Assembly: GCF_019104765.1 (NCBI RefSeq)
Contig: NZ_JAHRXJ010000002.1
Span: 71,069-135,068 of the forward strand
Length of the DNA: 64,000 nt
Source: Synechococcus sp. HK05
GTDB taxonomy: Bacteria > Cyanobacteriota > Cyanobacteriia > PCC-6307 > Cyanobiaceae
Direction of reading: 5' to 3'
A program made the position numbers and the translations under genes. The notes beneath the pieces were generated by a model. That model was not told where the DNA came from and did not search any database. It worked only from the letters and a program-made list of their open reading frames with translations. Below, piece after piece: positions 44,762-53,056 of this stretch (the stretch's first letter is position 1; each line of letters opens with the position of its first letter).

Positions 44762-46174
44762 TCAGTTGACGTCGAGCTTGTCGACGGTGTCGAACTCGAA
44801 CTTGATTTCCTTCCAGGTCTCGAGAGCGATGGCCAGCTCAGGGCTGTGCTTCGCGGCTTCCATGAGGATGTCGCGGCCTTCGCGCTCGATTTCGCGACCG
44901 GCATTGCGTGCTTTGACGCAGGCTTCGAGAGCCACGCGGTTGGCAGCAGCACCAGCAGCGGAACCCCAGGGGTGACCGTGGGTACCACCACCGAACTGGA
45001 GCACGGAATCGTCGCCGAAGATGCTCACCAGCGCGGGCATGTGCCACACGTGGATACCGCCGGAGGCCACGGCGAACACGCCGCCCATGGAGCCCCAATC
45101 TTGGTCGAAGAAGTTACCGCGGCTGCGATCTTCGGGAACGAAGGATTCGCGCAGCTGGTCGATGTAGCCGAGGGTGGACTGACGGTCGCCCTCGAGCTTG
45201 CCCACAACGGTACCGGTGTGGAGCTGGTCACCACCGGAGAGGCGCAGGCACTTGGCCAGCACACGGAAGTGGATGCCGTGCTTGGGGTGACGGTCGATCA
45301 CCGCGTGCATGGCGCGGTGGATGTGCAGCAGCATGCCGTTCTTCCGGCACCACTTCGCCAGACCGGTGTTGGCCGTGAAGCCACCGGTGATGTAGTCGTG
45401 CATGATGATCGGCTGGCCGAGTTCTTTGGCGAACTCAGCGCGCTCGTACATCTCCTCGGGGGTCGCTGCCGTGCAGTTGAGGTAGTGACCCTTCTTCTCG
45501 CCGGTTTCCTGTTCGGCCAGCTTCACAGCTTCGGCAACGAACTCGAAACGGTTCTGCCAGCGCTGGAAAGGCTGCGAGTTGATGTTCTCGTCGTCCTTGG
45601 TGAAGTCGAGACCACCGCGGAGGCACTCGTACACCACGCGGCCGTAGTTCTTGCCGCTCAGGCCGAGCTTCGGCTTGATGGTGCAACCCAGCAGGGGACG
45701 GCCGTACTTGTTCATACGGTCGCGCTCAACCTGGATGCCGTTCGGCGGACCCATGCAGGTCTTGATGAACGCCAGGGGGAAGCGGATGTCTTCCAGACGC
45801 AGGTGACGCAGCGCCTTGAAGCCGAACACGTTGCCGACCAGGGAGGTCAGAACGTTGGTGATGGAGCCTTCCTCGAACAGATCGAGGGGATAGGCGATGA
45901 AGGCATAGAAGGATTCCTTGTCACCAGGAACGTCTTCGATGCGGTAGCAACGGCCTTTGTAGAAGTCGAGGTCGGTGAGGAGCTCGGACCACACAGTGGA
46001 CCAGGTGCCGGTGGAGGATTCAGCGGCCACAGCGGCAGCCACTTCCTCGCGGGGAACGCCTTCCTGGCCGGTGCACTTGAAGCAAGCCAGCAGGTCTGAA
46101 TCGAGGGGAACGTAATCAGGAGTCCAATACGTGTCGCGGTACTCCTTAACCCCAGCGTCGTACTTCTTAGCCAT
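44762..46174 (-). CDS. cbbL: Ribulose bisphosphate carboxylase large subunit, form IA
   Basis: The 470-residue large subunit is complete. It has the carbamylated Lys in [14 protein letters not shown], loop 6 region [26 protein letters not shown] and [15 protein letters not shown]. The N-terminus [20 protein letters not shown] is characteristic of form IA, as in alpha-carboxysomes. It follows csoS1 by 71 bp and is the second gene of the operon. Its codon use is that of a highly expressed gene. Confidence 0.98.
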   Translation of the reverse strand: MAKKYDAGVKEYRDTYWTPDYVPLDSDLLACFKCTGQEGVPREEVAAAVAAESSTGTWSTVWSELLTDLDFYKGRCYRIEDVPGDKESFYAFIAYPLDLFEEGSITNVLTSLVGNVFGFKALRHLRLEDIRFPLAFIKTCMGPPNGIQVERDRMNKYGRPLLGCTIKPKLGLSGKNYGRVVYECLRGGLDFTKDDENINSQPFQRWQNRFEFVAEAVKLAEQETGEKKGHYLNCTAATPEEMYERAEFAKELGQPIIMHDYITGGFTANTGLAKWCRKNGMLLHIHRAMHAVIDRHPKHGIHFRVLAKCLRLSGGDQLHTGTVVGKLEGDRQSTLGYIDQLRESFVPEDRSRGNFFDQDWGSMGGVFAVASGGIHVWHMPALVSIFGDDSVLQFGGGTHGHPWGSAAGAAANRVALEACVKARNAGREIEREGRDILMEAAKHSPELAIALETWKEIKFEFDTVDKLDVN

Positions 46175-46245
46175 GGAGAATCTCCGGGTGGGTCGAGGGA
46201 AATGAGTCAGAGGATGGAGCGGCCCTCAGGGGCGCGGCTCAGTCC

Positions 46246-46560
46246 TCAGTCCTTCGAACCAACGAAGCCGGCGCTGCTGTTCAGAGCAGGCTCCACTTCA
46301 CGGTGGGGACGAGCAATGATGTGAGCGGCAACCAGGCCATCACCCACGCGCTCGCAGGCATCAGCGCCGGCACGAACGGCAGCGTTCACAGCGCCGGTTT
46401 CGCCACGGACGAGCACGGTCACGTAACCGCCGCCCACGAATTCACGGCCGACCAGGCGCACTTCGGCAGCCTTGGTCATGGCGTCAGCGGCCTCGATCGC
46501 GGGGACCAGACCCCGGGTCTCGATCATGCCGAGGGCGATGCCCATGGTTTCGTTAGCCAT
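46246..46560 (-). CDS. csoS1A: Carboxysome major shell protein CsoS1 (BMC-H)
   Basis: The 104-residue hexamer-forming shell facet protein starts [20 protein letters not shown]. It has [20 protein letters not shown] and [17 protein letters not shown], the pore-bearing and edge segments. The ATG (46558-46560) follows an AGGAG ribosome site. It is the first gene of the carboxysome transcript proper. It differs from the BMC part of CsoS1E at few positions. Confidence 0.96.
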   Translation of the reverse strand: MANETMGIALGMIETRGLVPAIEAADAMTKAAEVRLVGREFVGGGYVTVLVRGETGAVNAAVRAGADACERVGDGLVAAHIIARPHREVEPALNSSAGFVGSKD

Positions 46561-46808
46561 TACCTGCTCCTGGAGGAGGGGTGGAATGTTCGCCTGCAAC
46601 CTTGCTCGGCAGCCGAACCTCCCGTCAAGCCATTTGGGCTGTTGTCACGATCACCGTCTTCGTTGCTACTGATAAGGCGGCCTGATCAGTGCATCACAAA
46701 ACTTTGGAAGTGCTTCTCGTCGCTCCCGCTACTAAGGCGTAAACCGTTGTGCTGGACACGGTTTTTCCCGACACGCGTGCGGCGCTGTCCACCGCGGGGA
46801 AGATCGGC
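46561..46808 (-). promoter_or_regulatory. Putative promoter/regulatory region of the carboxysome operon
   Basis: The 248-bp gap between sbtB and csoS1 holds related direct repeats: GCTACTGATAAGGCG at 46665 and GCTACTAAGGCG at 46728. It also has a dyad, TGAT (46683-46686) with ATCA (46693-46696). LysR-type regulators (CcmR/CbbR/CmpR) bind such dyads and control carbon genes in cyanobacteria. The transcription start is not identifiable by eye. Confidence 0.4.
46741..46766. terminator. Terminator-like hairpin downstream of sbtB
   Basis: AAACCGT (46741-46747) pairs with ACGGTTT (46758-46764). On the plus strand a T-run follows to 46766. Read on the minus strand it would act after sbtB but with only three U residues, giving partial termination between sbtB and csoS1. 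Confidence 0.5.
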
Positions 46809-47090
46809 TCAGAGTGGCTCTGCTTCTGAGACGAACCCCACGCCGCCGTAGTAGCTGAGCAACGGCCGCAGCGACACCCGCAGCGGATCAAGCAGGTCGG
46901 GCGGGCAGAACACGATCACGTGGGCGTTGGCCCCGAGGCCGCTGAATTCCATGTTGTCGGACACCGCACCCCTCGGCCCCCGCCCCGTCACGTGGCGCAT
47001 CACGGTGTAACCGCTGCACCCGGCTTGATCGATGGCCTTGAGAACGGGTTCCAGCTCCCGCTCACTGAGGATCAGATCGAGCCGTTTCAT
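46809..47090 (-). CDS. sbtB: PII-like bicarbonate-transport regulator SbtB
   Basis: The 93-residue protein has the PII fold pattern: MKRLDLILSERELEPVLKAI, SGYTVMRHVTGRGPRG and NAHVIVFCPPDLLDPL. Its ATG overlaps the sbtA stop by ATGA, the arrangement of sbtA-sbtB pairs. SbtB binds adenyl nucleotides (including cAMP and AMP) and gates SbtA. The C-terminal redox R-loop cysteines found in some beta-cyanobacterial SbtB proteins are absent here (the end is GVGFVSEAEPL). It also precedes the carboxysome genes on the same strand. Confidence 0.9.
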   Translation of the reverse strand: MKRLDLILSERELEPVLKAIDQAGCSGYTVMRHVTGRGPRGAVSDNMEFSGLGANAHVIVFCPPDLLDPLRVSLRPLLSYYGGVGFVSEAEPL

Positions 47091-48073
47091 GGCAGCAACC
47101 GATTCACCAGGGCCATATACAGAGGTATACCCACCACGATGTTGAAGGGAAAGGTCAGCCCCAGTGCGGTGGAGATATAGAAGCTCGGGTTGGCCTCCGG
47201 CACGGTCATGCGCATCGCGGCCGGAACGGCGATGTAAGAGGCACTTGCACACAGCACCACAAACAGCAGGGCGTTGCCGGCCTCGAGGCCGAGACCCCTC
47301 GCAATCACAGCCCCCAGCCCGGCATTCAGGAGGGGCATCACCAACGCGAAGCCGATCAAGAAGGCACCGGCTTCGCGAAGGTCGCGCAGCCGTTGGGCGG
47401 CCACGATGCCCATATCCAACAGAAAGAAACTCAGCGCGCCATAAAACAGCTTGTCGGTGAAGGGCAGCATCTTTTCGGCGCCTGCCGGGCTGTTGGCTGC
47501 TGTGAGCACCCCGACCACCAGGCTGCCCACCAGCAGAAACACGGATCCATTCAGCAGTGCCTCTTTGAGTACGGCCCCCCAGCGCATGCCCTGCCCGGGC
47601 TGTTCTCCAGCCGGAGCAGCCAGTTTCACCAGCAGCAGACCCACGATGATCGCCGGTGATTCCATCAGGGCCAGTGCCGCCACCATGAAGCCGTCGTGGT
47701 GCAGCCCCAGGGTGTCGAGAAAGCTTTCCGCCGTGATGAAGGTCACGGCGCTGATCGAGCCATAGGTGGCGGCGATCGCCGCGGCATTGAAGCCGTCGAG
47801 CTTCAGGCGCAGCACCGCAAAGCTGTAGAGGGGCACCAAGAGCGACATCGCCATGGCTGCAGCGATGGTGAACAGCACAGGGCCTGCCACGCCGGAGTGC
47901 TGCAGCTCCAGACCGCCTTTGAAGCCAATCGCCAGCAGCAAATAGAGCGAAAAGAGTTTGGGCAGCGGAGCTGGGATCTCCAGGTCGGAGCCCAGCAGCA
48001 CAGCCAGAACCCCGAGGAAAAAGAACAGAACCGGTGGGGTTAGCAGGTTCTGCAGGATCAGGCTCGTGTCCAC
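47087..48073 (-). CDS. sbtA: Sodium-dependent bicarbonate transporter SbtA
   Basis: The 328-residue membrane protein has about ten transmembrane segments, with LEIPAPLPKLFSLYLLLAIG, ATYGSISAVTFITAESFL (the substrate-binding repeat Gly-Ser-x-Ser) and LCASASYIAVPAAMRMTVPE. These are the duplicated half-site motifs of SbtA. It imports bicarbonate with sodium at the plasma membrane. The start is GTG at 48071-48073 (VDTSLILQNLL). A dyad lies about 60 bp upstream. Confidence 0.94.
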   Translation of the reverse strand: MDTSLILQNLLTPPVLFFFLGVLAVLLGSDLEIPAPLPKLFSLYLLLAIGFKGGLELQHSGVAGPVLFTIAAAMAMSLLVPLYSFAVLRLKLDGFNAAAIAATYGSISAVTFITAESFLDTLGLHHDGFMVAALALMESPAIIVGLLLVKLAAPAGEQPGQGMRWGAVLKEALLNGSVFLLVGSLVVGVLTAANSPAGAEKMLPFTDKLFYGALSFFLLDMGIVAAQRLRDLREAGAFLIGFALVMPLLNAGLGAVIARGLGLEAGNALLFVVLCASASYIAVPAAMRMTVPEANPSFYISTALGLTFPFNIVVGIPLYMALVNRLLP

Positions 48074-48132
48074 CGCCGCTCTGCTGCAGAACCGCAGGCT
48101 AAGTCGCCCATCCCCAACTGTTCGCGCACGCA

Positions 48133-48157
48133 CACAACCATCGCTGCTGCGGTTGTG
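48133..48157. promoter_or_regulatory. Dyad upstream of sbtA (candidate operator)
   Basis: CACAACC (48133-48139) and GGTTGTG (48151-48157) form a perfect 7-bp dyad with an 11-bp spacer, in the sbtA/rdgB divergent gap. It could be an operator for a carbon-responsive regulator. No promoter hexamers are clear nearby. Confidence 0.4.
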
Positions 48158-48304
48158 GCCTGGGGAAACCATTCCTACGGTTGGTTTGAGGCAGGAACCC
48201 CTGGAGCTATCTGGGGGGTGGAATGTTCAACCCGTCCCTGCCTCCCCCAATCTGCCGGTGCCCCGCCGGGTCACAATGGGCCCCCACACCCGGCTCAGGC
48301 CCTG

Positions 48305-48901
48305 ATGCGCCCTCCCTCCACCCGGCCGCTGCTGGTGATCGCCAGCGGCAATGCCTACAAGGTGGCGGAGATCAGCGCCATGCTCGATGCGGTGGATCTC
48401 GAGGTGCGGCAGCAGCCTGAGGGCCTGGAGATCGAGGAAACCGGCAGCACCTATCTGGAGAACGCCCGGCTGAAGGCCACTGAGGTGGCGCGGCTCACGG
48501 GTCAGTGGGCCCTGGCCGACGACTCTGGCCTCGAGGTGGATGCCCTGGGCGGCGCCCCAGGCCTGTATTCAGCCCGCTACGCACCCACCGACCACGAGCG
48601 GATTCACCGCCTGCTGCAGGACTTGGGCCCCACCCCCTATCGAAGTGCCAGCTTCAACAGCGCCATGGTGCTGGCCTCCCCCGATGGGGAGCCGGTGCTG
48701 GAGGCCCAGGGCATCTGCCGCGGTGAGATCCTCACGGCTCCGGTGGGTCATGGCGGTGGCTACGACCCGATCTTCTGGGTGCGGGAGGCCGGGATGACCT
48801 ATGCGCAGATGGGGCAGCACCTCAAAGACAAGCTCGGATCCCGCGGCAAGGCAGCACGACAGTTGGCTGGGGAGCTGAAGCGGCTGCTGGGCGTCGGCTG
48901 A
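48305..48901 (+). CDS. rdgB: XTP/dITP pyrophosphatase (HAM1/RdgB)
   Basis: It removes non-canonical purine nucleoside triphosphates. The 198-residue enzyme has VIASGNAYKVAEISAML, ALADDSGLEVDALGGAPGLY (catalytic Asp and Ser), and GYDPIFWV. The ATG at 48305 gives the normal start; the frame is open further upstream. HAM1 genes are regular neighbours of the cso operon in alpha-cyanobacteria. It converges on csoS1D with a 4-bp gap. Confidence 0.95.
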   Translation: MRPPSTRPLLVIASGNAYKVAEISAMLDAVDLEVRQQPEGLEIEETGSTYLENARLKATEVARLTGQWALADDSGLEVDALGGAPGLYSARYAPTDHERIHRLLQDLGPTPYRSASFNSAMVLASPDGEPVLEAQGICRGEILTAPVGHGGGYDPIFWVREAGMTYAQMGQHLKDKLGSRGKAARQLAGELKRLLGVG

Positions 48902-48905
48902 GGGC

Positions 48906-49715
48906 TCAGCGAGAGCGGCGGTTGATCTGCTCCACCGAGCGCATCGCGGCAGCAGCCGCTTCATTCACGTCGCCTTCCCAGCCCGCCAAGGTGAGGCGGC
49001 CGAAGGCACCCACGGCTTTCACATCCACCACGGTGATGTTGCTGGCTTTTTCGGCTTCGTTGGCCGCCAGCAGCACGTAACCCGCCGGCTCGGTTTCCAG
49101 GATGTACATGCTCATCCCCGCCTGAATCATCGAACCGCGGCGGTTCTGGCGGTTGATCAGCACAGCGTGATCGGGCGTAATGGCGCGGATCACTTCGGTC
49201 CAGGTCACGCTGCAGCGGGTCCGCTGGTCGACGCTGCTGCCGATCGCTTCCAGCACCACATCCCCGGAATGGAGCACGTTGCTCTGATCGCGGTGATACA
49301 GCGCCAGCGAGCCGAAAGCCCGCTCCACCACCATCTGGCCCAGGCGCACGGTGCTGGCCTTGAGGGCGATGTCGGTGACGCGGTGTACGGCCATGCCCGG
49401 TGACACCTCGAGCCAGAGGCAGGCATCACCCGGGATCGGCAGAAAGCCCTGGCTCACCGTGCCCATGTAGGCGGCGAGCTGAGGCTGCAGCGAATCGAGA
49501 AACACATAGGTGCGCAGCTCGATCGACTCCACCGCGCTGGCCTGGCTCACCAGGCGCGCTTCGCTGTCGGTGGTGATCACGCAGCTGGCCGCCGACGGAT
49601 GCAAGTCGTCGAGGGGGGTGCCGCTGCCGCTGAATCCCAGCTCGGTCCCCGTGATCTGCACGGCAGAGGAGCGTCGCCTTGGGATCCGTTGCGGCAAGGC
49701 GGAGGCTGCTCTCAA
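48906..49715 (-). CDS. csoS1D: Carboxysome tandem-BMC shell protein CsoS1D
   Basis: A BMC-T protein whose two fused BMC domains form trimers and stacked, gated pores. The first domain contains [20 protein letters not shown] and the second [20 protein letters not shown], with [20 protein letters not shown] at the end. The N-terminal ~50 residues are an Arg/Ser-rich extension. Start appears to be TTG 49713-49715. It lies apart from the main operon, behind rdgB and on the same strand as sbtA. Confidence 0.93.
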   Translation of the reverse strand: MRAASALPQRIPRRRSSAVQITGTELGFSGSGTPLDDLHPSAASCVITTDSEARLVSQASAVESIELRTYVFLDSLQPQLAAYMGTVSQGFLPIPGDACLWLEVSPGMAVHRVTDIALKASTVRLGQMVVERAFGSLALYHRDQSNVLHSGDVVLEAIGSSVDQRTRCSVTWTEVIRAITPDHAVLINRQNRRGSMIQAGMSMYILETEPAGYVLLAANEAEKASNITVVDVKAVGAFGRLTLAGWEGDVNEAAAAAMRSVEQINRRSR

Positions 49716-49840
49716 ATGCCGCGCGATCTTACCGCCACCACTTCACGTGCTCGCTTGCTGACGTGGCGCCGCAACCGTGCGCAATCACACAACCGCTGGC
49801 TCCAGCGCGTCTAACACAGGGCATCCGAGCGTTGCTCGCC

Positions 49841-50149
49841 ATGCTCAGTGCTTCGACCCGTCTCAAGCTTCAGGCGATCGTCTCCCGCATCGGCAGTGGG
49901 GATGCCGTCACCCTGGGCGAACGTATTTATCTGCAGAAGTTTGCGGATCGCGACCGCACCGTTGCCGATTGGCTGCGGCAGGCACGTCGACGCCAGCAGG
50001 CCAGCACCGGCGACCACCTGGATCGTCTCATGGCGGAACTCGACCTCGGTGATCCGGAGCCTGGTCCGCCGTTCCGTCCTGATCCTGAGGATCCCGGTGA
50101 TCTCGGCGATTGGTTTGGTCAGGCACCGGACTGGTTGCGGCGCAGTTGA
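49841..50149 (+). CDS. Conserved-type hypothetical protein
   Basis: The 102-residue protein starts MLSASTRLKLQAIVSRIGSG. A helical region containing LGERIYLQKFADRDRTVADW, a charged helix (RRRQQASTGDHLDRLMAELD) and an acidic Pro-rich tail (PGPPFRPDPEDPGDLGDWF) follow. There is no membrane segment. It lies divergently next to csoS1D, in a spot that often holds small conserved genes in alpha-cyanobacteria. No known domain is recognised. Confidence 0.65.
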   Translation: MLSASTRLKLQAIVSRIGSGDAVTLGERIYLQKFADRDRTVADWLRQARRRQQASTGDHLDRLMAELDLGDPEPGPPFRPDPEDPGDLGDWFGQAPDWLRRS

Positions 50150-50223
50150 TCCGCCAGGCGCCTGGGCCCCTTGCGCCTGGCGTTGCAGCCGGTACCGTCC
50201 GGCCATCACTCGCAGCTTTGCCC

Positions 50224-50643
50224 GTGGCCGCCAAGCGTTCTGCCCCCGCCCCCGCTGCTTCCGCCCCTGAAGCCGCCGATCTCAACGCTGAGCAGGCCCT
50301 GGCGCTGGTGGGGATGGGGCTAATGCAGAAGATGGCGGCCAGTGGTGAGCTGCCTTGGATGTGGAACGAAGCCGAGGATGGCGGCAGCTGCGATGTGGCG
50401 GCTCTGCGCCAGCGGCTGGAGCTCACCCAGCTGGCCTTGCAAACCGGTGCTCCCTTGAGCACTGCTGAGGTCACCTATCTGATGGGTGCCCGTCCCGGAA
50501 GCGCCGAGGTGGAGCGTGGCGGCTTGCGGGCGCGGCGCGTCAGCCGCAATGTGTGGAAGCTGAGCGAAGCCCGCGCCAGTGAGCGCCGCGGTGAGGTGGC
50601 TCAGTTTGGTGCCTTCAACGACGGCCGCCGCCGCTTCGCCTGA
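50224..50643 (+). CDS. Hypothetical protein with Ala/Pro-rich N-terminus
   Basis: The probable start is GTG 50224, giving 139 residues. A low-complexity lead (APAPAASAPEAADL) is followed by LALVGMGLMQKMAASGELPW and MWNEAEDGGSCDVAALRQRL. A C-terminal region, AEVTYLMGARPGSAEVERGG then RRVSRNVWKL, looks like a small DNA-binding domain. I do not recognise the family. It follows the previous gene by 74 bp and converges on the next. Confidence 0.65.
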   Translation: MAAKRSAPAPAASAPEAADLNAEQALALVGMGLMQKMAASGELPWMWNEAEDGGSCDVAALRQRLELTQLALQTGAPLSTAEVTYLMGARPGSAEVERGGLRARRVSRNVWKLSEARASERRGEVAQFGAFNDGRRRFA

Positions 50644-50649
50644 AGCTAT

Positions 50650-51033
50650 TTAAGGAAGGTCGCCGCCCGTGCTGATTTCACGATCCCAGGCGGCGATCAG
50701 CTGATCTTTGAGTTGCGTGGCCTGGGCCAGGGCGATGTCCAAGTTGCCCCACCAGTTCACCAGGGCCACTGGGATCGGCATGGCATTGCAGTCGAGCTCG
50801 AACGACTGGATCGTGTCATCGCCATCCACCAGCACGGTGATCGAAAACTCGAGCAACCCGTGTTGCCAGGGATGCAGCGTCACGGTGGTGACGTTGCCGA
50901 GCGCCACACATCCCACATCGATCGTCCACCAGGGGGCCTGGCCGCCGCTCCTGCGGTGCTCTTCAGGCTGATCAATCTTCGGCCAACCCCGTTGCACCAA
51001 TTGCTGCAACAGCTGATGAAGGGTGGCGCGCAT
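50650..51033 (-). CDS. Hypothetical protein of the carbon cluster
   Basis: The 127-residue product starts MRATLHQLLQQLVQRGWPKI. It contains PWWTIDVGCVALGNVTTVTL and FELDCNAMPIPVALVNWWG; no signal peptide is present. The start ATG (51031-51033) avoids an Arg-rich extension. It is divergent from the KimA-like transporter. The fold looks beta-rich, but no family is recognised. Confidence 0.65.
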   Translation of the reverse strand: MRATLHQLLQQLVQRGWPKIDQPEEHRRSGGQAPWWTIDVGCVALGNVTTVTLHPWQHGLLEFSITVLVDGDDTIQSFELDCNAMPIPVALVNWWGNLDIALAQATQLKDQLIAAWDREISTGGDLP

Positions 51034-51143
51034 TGGCCCTCCCTCCGCAGCGTTGGTTCCGTCATGGCACCGGCGGCGTATTCGCGGCAAGGGGGCCATT
51101 CGCGGCAACGCGATGCATCCTGGGTGCAGATCCCCCTCAGCCC

Positions 51144-53003
51144 GTGCTGATCAATCTGGCCAGACGGCTGTTCGGCAAACCCCTGCCGCGCAGTCAGTCG
51201 GATTCGGAGAAGCTGCCCAGCTTTGAGGCGCTGCCGATCCTCAGTTCTGATGCGCTTTCGTCGGTGGCCTATGCCACCGAGGCGGCGCTAGGGGTGCTGA
51301 TCCTGGCGGGCAGCCAGGCGCTGGAGCTCTCGCTGCCGATCACCGGCGCCATCGTGCTGCTGATCGGCATCGTGGTGCTCTCCTACCGGCAAACGATTGA
51401 GGCCTACCCACAGGGCGGCGGCTCCTATGTGGTGGCGCGGGAGAACCTCGGCACGTGGCCCAGCCTGATCGCCGCGGCTTCGCTGCTGGTGGATTACACC
51501 CTCACCGCAGCGGTGAGCCTGATGGCCGGCACCCAGGCGCTCTCCTCGCTCCTGCCGGCTCTGCTGCCCTACGAAACACCGATCGCGCTGGTGCTGCTGG
51601 TGTTGGTGGGCTGGGCCAACCTGCGCGGCGTGAAGGAGGCGGGCAGGGCCTTTGCCATTCCCACCTATGCCTTTGTGGTGATGGTGGTGCTGCTGGCCCT
51701 GTTCGGCCTGCAAAACCTGGTGTTTGCCCATGGCTTCACGCCGGATGCTCCACCGGTGGTGCGGGCGATGGAACCGCTGGGGTTGTTCTTGATCCTGCGC
51801 GCCTTCAGTTCTGGCTGCTCCGCCATGACCGGCATCGAGGCGATTGCCAACGGCGTGAAGGTGTTCCGCGAGCCCGCCGCCAAGCGTGCCCAGCGCACGA
51901 TGCTCGTGATGGGAGCGATGCTCAGCCTGATGTTCCTTGTGGTGAGCGGGCTGGGCTGGCTCTATGGCGTGGCCCCGAACCCTGATCGCACCGTGTTGGC
52001 GCAGATTGGGATTCGCGTGTTCGGTGAGGGCAGTCCCCTGTTTTGGGCCCTGCAGATCACCACCCTGCTGATCCTGGCCTTGGCGGCGAACACCGCCTTC
52101 GCAGGCTTTCCGCGCCTGGCGGCGATGCTGGCGCAGGATCGCTTCCTGCCTCGCCAGATGGCCTGGATCGGCGATCGACTGGTGTTTCAGAACGGCATTG
52201 TGGCGCTGCTGGTGGCCGCCGGTTTGGTGATCCTGGTGTGCGAAGGCGACACCACCGTGGCGGTGAATCTGTATGCCCTCGGTGTGTTCAGCGCTTTCAC
52301 GCTCTCGCAGGCGGGAATGGTGGTGCGCTGGTGGCGGTTGCGTGGCCCCGGCTGGCTGGGGCGTCTGTTGATGAATGCGCTCGGATCACTCACCACGTTT
52401 GTGGTGCTCATCGTGATCGTGCTGAGCAAATTCGATGAAGGCGCCTGGACGGTGGTGATCGCCATCCCCCTGTTGGTGTGGATGCTGGCTCGAATCCGCT
52501 ACCGCTACGACAGCGTCTACCGGGCGATCACGCTCAATCCCGGCGACGACCGCAGCCTGCGCCTGCCTGCGCGCCGTGATCCTGTGGGCAACACCAGCCT
52601 GGTGTGGGTGCCCTCCCTCAGTCGCCCCAGCCTGGATGCGCTCCGCTACGCCGCCACCGTGTCGGATCGGGTGGTGGCGGTGTGGGTGTTGGCGGAAGAC
52701 GACGACCCCACGCAGATCCGCCGGCAATGGCAGCAGTGCGTGGGGGATCCCGAGCCCCAGGGCCTGGAGCTGGTGCTGCTGGACAGCCCGTTTGCCTCGC
52801 TGGTGGATCCCTTCGCGGAGTTTGTGGCCCAGGAAGAGCAGCGCCATCCCGAAACCACCTTCACGATCGTGATGCCGATGGCCATTCCCCGCTACCGCTT
52901 CGATGGCTTGCTGCTCAATCAGCGGGGCGTGAATATGCGCCGCAGCCTGGATGCACGCCGCAATCGCGTGTTCACCCTGGTGCGCTACTACCTGCCGGCC
53001 TGA
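51144..53003 (+). CDS. KimA-like APC-family potassium transporter
   Basis: The 619-residue membrane protein begins LINLARRLFGKPLPRSQ and has PILSSDALSSVAYATE, SYRQTIEAYPQGGGSYVVAR and SGCSAMTGIEAIANGVKVFR. These closely match the KimA (YdaO) K+/H+ symporter group of the APC superfamily, as does the cytosolic C-terminal domain of about 180 residues. GTG 51144 sits right before the conserved region. It lies 53 bp upstream of ndhF3, so it may share or interact with carbon-responsive transcription. The KimA assignment is by similarity; other cation or amino-acid substrates are possible. Confidence 0.82.
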   Translation: MLINLARRLFGKPLPRSQSDSEKLPSFEALPILSSDALSSVAYATEAALGVLILAGSQALELSLPITGAIVLLIGIVVLSYRQTIEAYPQGGGSYVVARENLGTWPSLIAAASLLVDYTLTAAVSLMAGTQALSSLLPALLPYETPIALVLLVLVGWANLRGVKEAGRAFAIPTYAFVVMVVLLALFGLQNLVFAHGFTPDAPPVVRAMEPLGLFLILRAFSSGCSAMTGIEAIANGVKVFREPAAKRAQRTMLVMGAMLSLMFLVVSGLGWLYGVAPNPDRTVLAQIGIRVFGEGSPLFWALQITTLLILALAANTAFAGFPRLAAMLAQDRFLPRQMAWIGDRLVFQNGIVALLVAAGLVILVCEGDTTVAVNLYALGVFSAFTLSQAGMVVRWWRLRGPGWLGRLLMNALGSLTTFVVLIVIVLSKFDEGAWTVVIAIPLLVWMLARIRYRYDSVYRAITLNPGDDRSLRLPARRDPVGNTSLVWVPSLSRPSLDALRYAATVSDRVVAVWVLAEDDDPTQIRRQWQQCVGDPEPQGLELVLLDSPFASLVDPFAEFVAQEEQRHPETTFTIVMPMAIPRYRFDGLLLNQRGVNMRRSLDARRNRVFTLVRYYLPA

Positions 53004-53056
53004 CCCATCTGATCGTTCAGGTGACTACCTTTCCGCCACCTTGAGCCGTTCAATAC

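Noticed and set aside
44711-46099. Plus-strand frame of 462 codons
   Set aside because: Antisense to cbbL; no domain, and cbbL is certain.
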